From contig DGWH01000149.1 in the NCBI GenBank assembly GCA_002395225.1, positions 3,747-46,405 on the forward strand: a stretch of DNA of 42,659 nucleotides, in the 5' to 3' direction. The position numbers and the translations under genes were made by a program. Shown piece after piece: positions 9,001 through 15,441 of this stretch (within the stretch, counting starts at the first letter, position 1; each line of letters begins with the position of its first letter). The notes under the pieces are model-generated. The model saw nothing but the letters and a program-made list of their open reading frames with translations, ran no database searches and was not told the DNA's origin. The DNA comes from Christensenella sp. UBA4263 (GTDB lineage Bacteria; Bacillota; Clostridia; Christensenellales; Aristaeellaceae).

Positions 9001-11783
9001 AGGAAACCGGCACGCAGAATCAGGGACAGTTCCCCAAGTGGGGCTTTACCCTTGAACAGAGCGGCGGAATCTCCATCGTGCTGCGCGAGGCACCGAATGC
9101 CCCGATTCCGCAGGTTGGAACCGTTCCCATTATCACGCATGCAACACCGGTCCGGATTGACGGGGAGGCCTATGATGACGCCGGCCGCCTGTGGAGTCTG
9201 GTGACAGATCTCAATACAGGTGCATCGGGGTATATGGAAGCCTCCGCCATTGAGGAAACAACGGAGGAAGCCGCCAGGGCAGCGATTGTCGTGCCGGAGG
9301 TAACGACAGTTCCGCCGGTGGCGACGCCGACGACAGTGCCTACCGCTACACCGGAACCGACACCGACGCCGGAACCCACGCCCTCACCGACACCGGATCC
9401 GGGCGAGGAACAGCTCCTGACAGACGGGGAAATATACCATTACGGATATAACACGGATGCACAGGTGAATGTGCGCAAGACGCCGGGGACAAGCGGCAGC
9501 GTGGTCACCAAACTCCAGAAGGGCACCATTATCTGGGTCATGGAACAGGTAACGGGGACCGACGGGGACAAATGGTGTCATGTGCGCGCGGAATCCGGTG
9601 CTGAGGGATACATGAAAGCCAAGTTTGTCCGCCTGATGGCCACAAACGAGGAAGCCATGTATGTGGCAAGTCTGGCAGATCCTGAGGTGGCACCGGTGAG
9701 AACAACGACACCGTCGCCGACACCCGAGGCAACGCCGACACCGAATGTGACGCCGAGCCCGTCGCCGACGGCAGCGCCGACGCCCACGCCCACCCCGACG
9801 GCAGTGCCGACAATGACGCCTACCCCGACGGCGGGCGTTACCCCGACCCCCACGCCGACGATGACGCCCACCCCCACGCCGACGCCCAGTGCGTCGCCGA
9901 CAATGACGCCGACACCGACACCCACCGTCGTTCCCACGCGGACGCCGGCGCCCATGGACCTGAACGCGTATGCACGGATTGTGAGCAACGGAACACCGCT
10001 GCGCGGCAATCCGGATAACAATGCGTACCTGCAGGATATCCTGGACGGGGATAAGGTTGTTCATCTGTTCCAGAGTGTGTATGCACAGGACGGCATGACC
10101 TGGTATCTCTCACAGTACAACGGTCAGTGGGGATATATCCGGGCGGATCTGGTTCGCGTGATGGGACAGCAGGAAACGGCGGATTATCTGGCCAGCCTGC
10201 AGACGGCGATGGCCACCCCGACGGCGATGCCCCAGTCGACACCAGAACCGTACAGCCTGGATGCGACCAGCGCTTATGCCAAACTGGTCAAGGATTCGGT
10301 TAATCTCCGGCTGACCCCGTCCTCAAGCGGAACCAGTCTTGGCCGTATTCCGGTCAATACGCTGCTTCTGGTAACCGGAACCCAGTCGGATGGAACCTAT
10401 ACCTGGTATCAGGTGAATTACAACGGGAAAGACGGCTATGTCCGCAGTGACATGGCCCAGATGCTGACCATCGCGGCCCTGCAGGAATATCTGGCGGAGC
10501 AGCGGAATACGGCAAGGAGCAATACATCGACCACCACCGGTTCAGGCAGCAGCAGCAGTTCGACCGGCAATAATGTTTCGTATACCATTAAGGGAACCCC
10601 GCTGCAGGATCTGCTGCCGGTAGACAACAGCTGGACCGCCACCGGTTCAGTCAGCACGGCAGCCGGGACAGCGATTCCCGCCGCGACCGGCGCGGCACTT
10701 CCCGCCGCGACCACATCGGCGGCCTCGGGAACAACGCCGACGCCGGTGCCCCCGGCAGTCCCTGCGTCCCTGATCAGCACCCAGGGAAATATGAAGGTCA
10801 ATAATGTTCCGGCCGTCAGCAAGGATGGCAGATTTACCATCTACGGTGTCACCAATGCCTATACAACGGTGACGGCGACAGCCATTTATGAATCGGCCGG
10901 CACGCAGAACGGCAGCCTGATCCGGACCGTGCTGATCCGGGAAGCGGTGGCAGAGGGCAACGGCGTCCGCAAGGTCGTCGGCAATGCGGTATCGGATGCC
11001 AAGGGCGCGTTTGCCATGGATATCCAGTTGCCCATGACCGGACCGCTGACCTTTGAGGTGAGTTCCGGTACGGCCTATGCCCGCTATGCGATGACGTATG
11101 ATACGGGCGCAGGCGCGGCCGCGACGGCAGCCCCCGGAGCATCCGCGTCGCCGGCGCCCAATGCCACGGTTCAGCCGAGCGCGGGACCGGAGGTCGTTGA
11201 GGAGAAAAACAATAACATCATTCCCATTGTCCTGGTTGTCCTGGCGCTGCTCTGTGCCGCTGGTGCGTATGGATACTATATCTGGCGCAAGCGGTCTGAG
11301 GAAGAACTGGATAATGAGGAGGATGAGGATGACCGCGGCGAAAAGGCACTGAGAGAACAGCAGCTGCAGAGAACCAGACAACAAAATGCAGCGGTTCCCG
11401 GTACGGCACTGCGCAGACCCTATGTGTCCAGCGGCGATGTCGTGGGGAATACATCAGGGAGCGGACCGAAGGAAGTGCCCGACTACATGAAGAAGCGGAT
11501 GGATAAGGATGGGGGGCCGGACAGCGCCGCAGAAACGACGCGTCCGGAACCGGTAAAGACGGGAAACCCCTATCAGAGACAGGGCGACAATCCGTACGCA
11601 CGCAAAGAACCGGGGCAGGCGCCGGTGAAGCCGGTTGCACCGGTACCGCCGACACCGCCTGTTCCGCCCAAAGCCTCGCCGGCCCCCGCAGAACCGGTAA
11701 AACCGGCGGCGGGAGCGACAGCGAATACGGCTAATGCGGCGGACAATGCACCGCGCCGGCGCAGACGCAGCGCAGATGAGTAA
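6015..11783 (+). CDS. Giant membrane-anchored multi-SH3b surface protein
   Basis: A 1922-residue protein with a GTG start nine bases after GGAGG. Residues 1-26 are a signal peptide (ILCVFLLFVLLAFAGSAES). Seven SH3b-like modules of about 100 residues start near residues 174, 276, 370, 470, 571, 672 and 775, each TVP-x-(Y/F)-x-x-P ... EIRQSP-G ... SDVL-G ... VWF-V-SAAT ... GYV-S. More divergent modules follow near 876, 1006, 1134, 1314 and 1414, the last ones in the classical VNLR..P...S..G ... W..V...G..GYV form. Thr/Pro-rich stalks lie at about 1096-1132 and 1226-1314. A beta-sandwich-like domain (about 1584-1699), one transmembrane helix (about 1734-1756) and an acidic then Pro/Arg-rich cytoplasmic tail of about 166 residues complete it. 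SH3b domains usually bind peptidoglycan or its peptides, so a wall-spanning scaffold or sensor is inferred. Confidence 0.88.
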   Translation: MSKTGFREILCVFLLFVLLAFAGSAESFNAQIVLRDAEGTEYGTIDLIPVTTSGGETGYWFNLFGMDEQKVQALQSGNSVIRAYRPDTGEQLPDVPIAADAGMATLFEGETVHRSDVVDSTNEMLRFPVLSSYQDAPADQTELDGVMQQLGFTVQEYTEPADPPQEPEEVPPEITVPQFMAPNYDGVEIRQSPNGDVVGTVNASDVLTGYSYELDAGGGVWFNVQSAATGTQGYVSSEAVSALDEANANDRMQALQDAQAQDNQPPEQNDVQPPEITVPAYMEPAWDGVEIRWNPNGDVAGRVNTSDVLTGYSYELDAGGGVWFNVQSAATGIQGYVNSETVRELDEENATGRIQAIQEAIAQANQPQNITVPAYMEPAWDGVEIRQSPDGEAAGTVSASDVLTGYGYELDSQGGVWFNVQSAATGIQGYVNSETVRELDEANATGRMQAIQEAIAQANQQQEQPNTQAVTVPTFMAPIGEGVEIRQSPDGEVLGTVDPSDVLAGGGHGLDSQGNVWYKVLSTATDVEGYVSSESVAALADEEALAQIEAIQMAKSNAQTPEQTNTQPPAVTVPAYMAPRGDAVEIRQIPEGEVLGTADPSDVLGGMDYALDSQGNVWFMVKSAATQTEGFVRSDAVEPLEEAEAYARVQAIQTAKANAQTPEQTNTQPPAVTVPKYLVPTVEFVGILQSPNGETAGYTDTSDVLAGINYARDSDDHVWFEVQSAATGVHGFVSSDEVKELNEAEAAGRVQAIQAEKAQPNEQPQTNEQPQETTITVPQYMVPQAENVALRQEPGGNQTGSTGLSDVLVGIGYAQDGQGGLWYSVHSVTSDLQGFVNSAEVQPVSEAEAAARIGEIQTEKAAADAQRQNPDDTGTMFSGYAVTDNKRGNNENNLRDEINNGKVIGTYANGVLVQILNQMQDSNGAQWYEVAVLPEGTHGYMRDFLLTLLTNNEAEPLLAKLRTTPPEQTNTQPPAPENAVTSSPDTPKESPSNSPQETGTQNQGQFPKWGFTLEQSGGISIVLREAPNAPIPQVGTVPIITHATPVRIDGEAYDDAGRLWSLVTDLNTGASGYMEASAIEETTEEAARAAIVVPEVTTVPPVATPTTVPTATPEPTPTPEPTPSPTPDPGEEQLLTDGEIYHYGYNTDAQVNVRKTPGTSGSVVTKLQKGTIIWVMEQVTGTDGDKWCHVRAESGAEGYMKAKFVRLMATNEEAMYVASLADPEVAPVRTTTPSPTPEATPTPNVTPSPSPTAAPTPTPTPTAVPTMTPTPTAGVTPTPTPTMTPTPTPTPSASPTMTPTPTPTVVPTRTPAPMDLNAYARIVSNGTPLRGNPDNNAYLQDILDGDKVVHLFQSVYAQDGMTWYLSQYNGQWGYIRADLVRVMGQQETADYLASLQTAMATPTAMPQSTPEPYSLDATSAYAKLVKDSVNLRLTPSSSGTSLGRIPVNTLLLVTGTQSDGTYTWYQVNYNGKDGYVRSDMAQMLTIAALQEYLAEQRNTARSNTSTTTGSGSSSSSTGNNVSYTIKGTPLQDLLPVDNSWTATGSVSTAAGTAIPAATGAALPAATTSAASGTTPTPVPPAVPASLISTQGNMKVNNVPAVSKDGRFTIYGVTNAYTTVTATAIYESAGTQNGSLIRTVLIREAVAEGNGVRKVVGNAVSDAKGAFAMDIQLPMTGPLTFEVSSGTAYARYAMTYDTGAGAAATAAPGASASPAPNATVQPSAGPEVVEEKNNNIIPIVLVVLALLCAAGAYGYYIWRKRSEEELDNEEDEDDRGEKALREQQLQRTRQQNAAVPGTALRRPYVSSGDVVGNTSGSGPKEVPDYMKKRMDKDGGPDSAAETTRPEPVKTGNPYQRQGDNPYARKEPGQAPVKPVAPVPPTPPVPPKASPAPAEPVKPAAGATANTANAADNAPRRRRRSADE
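6534..8600 (+). repeat. Seven tandem SH3b-coding repeats of about 300 bp
   Basis: Units start near 6534, 6840, 7122, 7423, 7726, 8029 and 8337. Units 2 and 3 share long identical DNA stretches, showing recent expansion or conversion. The linker before units 5 and 6 (AQTPEQTNTQPPAVTVP) is also repeated almost exactly. Such arrays change copy number readily by recombination. Confidence 0.85.
9690..9955 (+). repeat. Low-complexity Thr/Pro stalk-coding DNA
   Basis: About 90 codons of TPTP/TVTP type built from irregular ACG-CCG, ACA-CCG and CCC-ACG units. It encodes an extended, probably stiff and possibly O-glycosylated spacer between SH3b modules 10 and 11. A shorter stalk lies at 9300-9410. 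Long open frames on the opposite strand here are by-products of the codon bias. Confidence 0.8.
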
Positions 11784-11804
11784 TTCCTTTAGCTGAATAC
11801 AGAG

Positions 11805-11840
11805 CAAGGCTGACCGTACAGGGCAGCCTTGTTCCTGTTT
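11805..11840 (+). terminator. Hairpin terminator after the SH3b gene
   Basis: An 8-bp stem, CAAGGCTG (11805-11812) with CAGCCTTG (11824-11831), is followed by TTCCTGTTTT. It lies 21 bases after the stop codon. Confidence 0.7.
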
Positions 11841-11905
11841 TGCGGGACGCCGGACAGATGGTGCTGAACTGGGCATCAGGGGACAGGACATCAATGAAGA
11901 TTTCA

Positions 11906-11934
11906 TTGATTACAGGCCGGATTTCTGCTATACT
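11906..11934 (+). promoter_or_regulatory. Sigma-A type promoter for the 12-15 kb operon
   Basis: TTGATT (11906-11911), 17-base spacer, TATACT (11929-11934). It predicts a leader of about 140 bases before the ATG at 12081. A small AACAT/ATGTT hairpin lies at 11973-11986 in the leader. Confidence 0.65.
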
Positions 11935-12080
11935 TGCGATGTGCCTTAAAACCTGACCCGTCATGATTATTTAACATGGGAATGTTTGGCCCGACGTGCA
12001 GCGCCGGTTTGCCGAATGTGGCTCCGGAGAAGAAGCAATGCTGAATGACCAGGCTGCGGCCTAAAAAAGGAGAAACCCGA

Positions 12081-12404
12081 ATGACAATGGACATGAACCG
12101 GAATCTGTCGACTCCGGAAAAGCGACAGTTGTTTCGGGATAAATTCAGGAAACTGGTGGAAACATATGCACGCAGTCTATGTGGAGATGCCCGGAGTGCC
12201 TCTCTGCTGACGGAGGATGTGTTTCTCAGAGTGGAGCTGGAATACAGGGAGCAGCTGTTGCCTTCGTACTGTGAACCGTTTCTGGCAGGCAGAGTCAATC
12301 TGGCTTATGCAATGACCGGAGGGAAAACAGAGACAGTCGAGGCGGATATCAGCCGGCTGCAGCGGTTAATGGAGAAGGATCCGGGGCCTTCGGAGGTTCC
12401 GTGA
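12081..12404 (+). CDS. Small protein with weak resemblance to sigma-70 region 2
   Basis: A 107-residue cytoplasmic protein with no membrane segment. Residues about 20-52 (YARSLCGDARSASLLTEDVFLRV) resemble the helix pair of sigma-70 region 2, where ECF sigmas read YA..L.GD...AEDLTQEVFLRV. There is no room for region 4, so it cannot be a complete ECF sigma factor. The start is the ATG at 12081, eight bases after AAAAAAGGAG. It lies 21 bases before the coiled-coil gene and shares its promoter, so the two products probably act together. I do not recognise the family; the sigma resemblance may be chance. Confidence 0.6.
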   Translation: MTMDMNRNLSTPEKRQLFRDKFRKLVETYARSLCGDARSASLLTEDVFLRVELEYREQLLPSYCEPFLAGRVNLAYAMTGGKTETVEADISRLQRLMEKDPGPSEVP

Positions 12405-12425
12405 CAAAATAATAGGAGGCAGAAT

Positions 12426-13970
12426 ATGTCAATGAACGAGTACTCACTTCGTAAGGCTTTTTTTGGAAAGCATTACATCAAGCAGGATGTAGATAATCAG
12501 CTGAGCATTATGAGCTCGGAAATTGAGGACCTGGAAAAGAAAGTGAAGGCGGCTCAGGAAGAAAAGGATTTTCTGAACGACCGGATCAGCCAGGGGGAAA
12601 CCGTTCGCCTGGATCAGGAGACGCTGATTAACGAAAAAGAGGAACGCATTGAGGAACTGGAAACCGTCAATGAGGATCTGAAGCAGAAGGCAAAGGCCGT
12701 ACAGGAAAAGCTGGACAAGACGCTGCGCGAGAAGAGCACGCTTGAGACGCAGGTCAAAGACCTGAAAGCATCGGATGAGGCCAATGTGCAGAAAATCAAA
12801 GCCGGAAAGAAAGAGCTTGAGGACCGGCTGGCTGCACAGGAGAAGAAAAAGACAGAGGAACTGGCCGCGCTGCGGAAGACCTTCGGTGAGGAGCGGAATA
12901 CGCTGGAACAGTCAAAGACTGAACTGAAGGAACGGCTGGAAAAGGAATACAATGAGCAGCTGGCGGCGGCGGTCAGCCGGACGGAAGAACTGGAACGCGC
13001 ATATACTGAGCAGATCAGTGATGCAGAAAAGACGCATGCAGACCAGCTGGCGGCAATTGAAAAAGACGCGGAGGATCGTGTTGCCGCGATCGAAAAAGAC
13101 GCGGCTGACCGGATTGCCGCAGCGGAGAACGGCGCAGAAGCGGCCCGTCAGGAAGCGGCAGACCGGATTGCCGCAGCGGAGAAAAATGCGGAGGAGTGCG
13201 CAGACGCAGCCCGCCAGGACGCGGCAGACCGGATTGCGGCAGCGGAGAAAAATGCGGAGGAGTGCGCAGAAGCGGCCCGCCAGGAAGCCGCAGACCGGAT
13301 TGCGGCGGTGGAAAAAGATGCACAGGAGCGCATGGAAGCGGCGGAGAATGAGCATACAGAAAAGGTCAGTGCGCTTGAGGTGTCTTTGCGGACCCAGAAA
13401 GAACTGGTTGACAGTCAGAACAATGTCATTGATCAGCTGAAAAACCAGATTGAAGAACAGAAAAAGGAAATCCGGCGGCTGTCAGCGTTTGAACCCCTCA
13501 AGGAAGAAGTGGAACGGCTTCGCAATGAGGGACATAAGAAGGATGCGCATAACCAGGAACTGGAGGATCAGCTGCGGGAAAGCCAGATTCATCTGGAGCA
13601 GTCGGAGCGCCGCGTGCAGCGTCTCTCTGCCATCATTGATCAGCAGAAGAACAAGATTGAGGAATATGACCGGCTCCTCGAGGATGGATCGGTGGAGAAG
13701 GCGGAGGTTACGGCCAAGCGGATCCTGGCGGATGCAAACGAGCGTCAGCAGAAGATCCTGAAGGAGACGGAGGAGATCCGCTCCCGCATTATGGCGGCTG
13801 CCCGTGCCACCTATTACAATACCATGCAGTTCCGTGTCAGCGTGGCAGATCAGTTCTCGCAGCTGGAGCGCGAGATCGATGAGTCGGTCAGCGCCATGCG
13901 CCAGATTGAAATGCCCAGTGTTCCGAAAGAACTGCTTCCTGAGGGAAACGAAGAAACGAAAACCTGGTAA
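12426..13970 (+). CDS. Long coiled-coil protein, DivIVA-like in organisation
   Basis: A 514-residue protein that is coiled coil from about residue 25 to the end, rich in Glu, Lys, Gln and Ala. The short N-terminal head (YSLRKAFFGKHYIKQDVDNQL) resembles a DivIVA-type membrane-targeting head followed by coils. The C-terminal part (EVTAKRILADANERQQKIL, then IMAAARATYYNTMQF) is the kind of segment found in DivIVA/GpsB-like cell-pole and septum scaffolds. Residues about 244-309 contain 22-residue repeats. A structural or cytoskeletal role at the envelope is inferred. TAGGAGG precedes the start. It is cotranscribed with the 107-residue protein, and a hairpin separates it from the UDP-sugar dehydrogenase gene. 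Confidence 0.8.
   Translation: MSMNEYSLRKAFFGKHYIKQDVDNQLSIMSSEIEDLEKKVKAAQEEKDFLNDRISQGETVRLDQETLINEKEERIEELETVNEDLKQKAKAVQEKLDKTLREKSTLETQVKDLKASDEANVQKIKAGKKELEDRLAAQEKKKTEELAALRKTFGEERNTLEQSKTELKERLEKEYNEQLAAAVSRTEELERAYTEQISDAEKTHADQLAAIEKDAEDRVAAIEKDAADRIAAAENGAEAARQEAADRIAAAEKNAEECADAARQDAADRIAAAEKNAEECAEAARQEAADRIAAVEKDAQERMEAAENEHTEKVSALEVSLRTQKELVDSQNNVIDQLKNQIEEQKKEIRRLSAFEPLKEEVERLRNEGHKKDAHNQELEDQLRESQIHLEQSERRVQRLSAIIDQQKNKIEEYDRLLEDGSVEKAEVTAKRILADANERQQKILKETEEIRSRIMAAARATYYNTMQFRVSVADQFSQLEREIDESVSAMRQIEMPSVPKELLPEGNEETKTW
13155..13352 (+). repeat. Three 66-bp coiled-coil-coding repeats
   Basis: Units at 13155, 13221 and 13287 encode 22-residue segments starting AADRIAA(A/V)EK. 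The first two are almost identical and each places a cysteine (AEECA) in the coil; the third is diverged. Twenty-two residues is two hendecads, which favours a nearly straight coiled coil. Shorter degenerate copies lie just upstream. Confidence 0.8.
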
Positions 13971-13977
13971 AATCACG

Positions 13978-14006
13978 CAGCGCAGGGAATGAGTTCTCCT
14001 GCGCTG
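13978..14006 (+). terminator. Intercistronic hairpin, weak terminator or processing site
   Basis: A 9-bp stem, CAGCGCAGG (13978-13986) with CCTGCGCTG (13998-14006). No T tract follows, and the next gene begins 20 bases later, so partial termination or mRNA stabilisation is more likely than full termination. Confidence 0.4.
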
Positions 14007-14026
14007 TCATTAATAGGAAGGCAAAT

Positions 14027-15346
14027 ATGTCATTATATGAAAAATTGCTCAGCGGTGAGGAACAGCTTGCCCTGGTCGGCCTGGGTTATGTGGGAATGCC
14101 CATTGCTGTGGCATTTGCCAGAAAAGTAAAGGTAATCGGATATGACCTTAACCGGGAGAAGATCCGGTGTTATCAGGAGGGGAAAGATCCCACACAGGAA
14201 GTGGGGGATGAGGTGATATCCGGAACCCGTGTCCGCTTTACCTCGGATGAAAAGGATCTGGATCATGCCATGTTCTTTATTGTGGCGGTTCCGACGCCCG
14301 TGAATCAGGACAAGACGCCGAATCTGGATCCGGTGCTCAGCGCCTGCGTAACGGTCGGGAGGCACATCCGCAGGGGAGCGATCGTGGTATTTGAGTCGAC
14401 CGTGTATCCCGGTGTCACGGAGGACCTGTGCGTGCCGGTTATTGAGCGGGAGTCGGGACTGGTTTGCGGAAAAGATTTTAAGGTCGGATACAGCCCGGAG
14501 AGGATCAATCCGGGGGACAAGGTACACCGGCTTGAAAATATCCGCAAAATTGTCTCCGGAATGGATGAGGAATCCCTTGAGGAAATCCGCAAAGTGTATG
14601 ATCTGGTGATTGAGGCCGGAACGGTTCCGGTGTCCAGCATCAAGACAGCGGAGGCCATTAAGGTTGTTGAGAACAGCCAGAGGGACATCAATATCGCGTT
14701 CATGAATGAACTGGCCATGGTATTTGACCGGCTGGGAATCGATACCAACGAGGTCGTGGACGGGATGAACACCAAGTGGAATGCACTGGGATTCCGTCCG
14801 GGTCTGGTGGGCGGTCACTGCATCGGTGTGGATCCGTATTATTTCACGTATGAGGCGGAGAAACTGGGGTATCACAGTCAGATTATCCTGTCCGGACGCA
14901 AAGTGAACGACGGAATGGGACAGTTTGTGGCGGATGCGGCCATCAAGCAGATGATTCTGGCAGGGAAAACAGTCAGAGAGGCGAAAGTGATTATCCTCGG
15001 CCTGACCTTCAAGGAGAACTGTCCGGATATCCGGAACAGCAAGGTGGAGGACATTATCCGCCGTCTGCGTGAGTACGGCATTGATCCGGTAGTGATCGAT
15101 CCCCATGTGTCGCCGGAGGATGCCATGCGCGAATATGGCGTGCATCTGCAGACGCTTGAGGAGGCAAAGAATGCAGACTGTGTGATTACGGCTGTTGCGC
15201 ATGACTGCTTCCGGAACATAACACTGGATGAGATTGCGGACATGTACCGGCCCGGCCCGATGGCGGAGAAAGTGCTGATCGATGTGAAGGGGCTCTATCC
15301 GATACAGGAACTGAAAAAGCATGGATTTGCCTACTGGCGGCTGTAA
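14027..15346 (+). CDS. Nucleotide-sugar dehydrogenase, UDP-GlcNAc(GalNAc) 6-dehydrogenase type
   Basis: A 439-residue member of the UDP-glucose/GDP-mannose dehydrogenase family. The Rossmann motif GLGYVGMP spans residues 18-25. The catalytic cysteine is C265 in GGHCIGVDPYY, preceded by the family segments SPERINPGD and ENSQRDINIAFMNE. The extended ENSQRDINIAF and GMNTKWNALGFRPGLVGG segments match the VipA/TviB/WbpA group, which oxidises UDP-N-acetylhexosamines with two NAD to the uronic acid. The C-terminal domain (GLTFKENCPDIRNSKV) is complete. It provides an acidic sugar for a cell-surface polymer. AGGAAGG precedes the ATG. Confidence 0.9.
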   Translation: MSLYEKLLSGEEQLALVGLGYVGMPIAVAFARKVKVIGYDLNREKIRCYQEGKDPTQEVGDEVISGTRVRFTSDEKDLDHAMFFIVAVPTPVNQDKTPNLDPVLSACVTVGRHIRRGAIVVFESTVYPGVTEDLCVPVIERESGLVCGKDFKVGYSPERINPGDKVHRLENIRKIVSGMDEESLEEIRKVYDLVIEAGTVPVSSIKTAEAIKVVENSQRDINIAFMNELAMVFDRLGIDTNEVVDGMNTKWNALGFRPGLVGGHCIGVDPYYFTYEAEKLGYHSQIILSGRKVNDGMGQFVADAAIKQMILAGKTVREAKVIILGLTFKENCPDIRNSKVEDIIRRLREYGIDPVVIDPHVSPEDAMREYGVHLQTLEEAKNADCVITAVAHDCFRNITLDEIADMYRPGPMAEKVLIDVKGLYPIQELKKHGFAYWRL

Positions 15347-15441
15347 AAAGGCGGTCTGTATACGGAAATCGATAATGTCGGCGCAGCGCTTTGTATGAGA
15401 CGAGGGAACAGGAAAACAGACAGAAACAGGAAGTAGAGGGA

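Noticed and set aside
9384..10064. Long arginine- and glycine/valine-rich open frames on the minus strand across the Thr/Pro stalk region
   Set aside because: They are mirror images of the repetitive ACG/CCG codons of the SH3b gene, lack ribosome binding sites and resemble no family.
15391..15441. TTG start giving a longer CopA
   Set aside because: The extra 17 residues are polar and unconserved in type, while ATG at 15442 directly begins the heavy-metal domain and follows AGAGGG.
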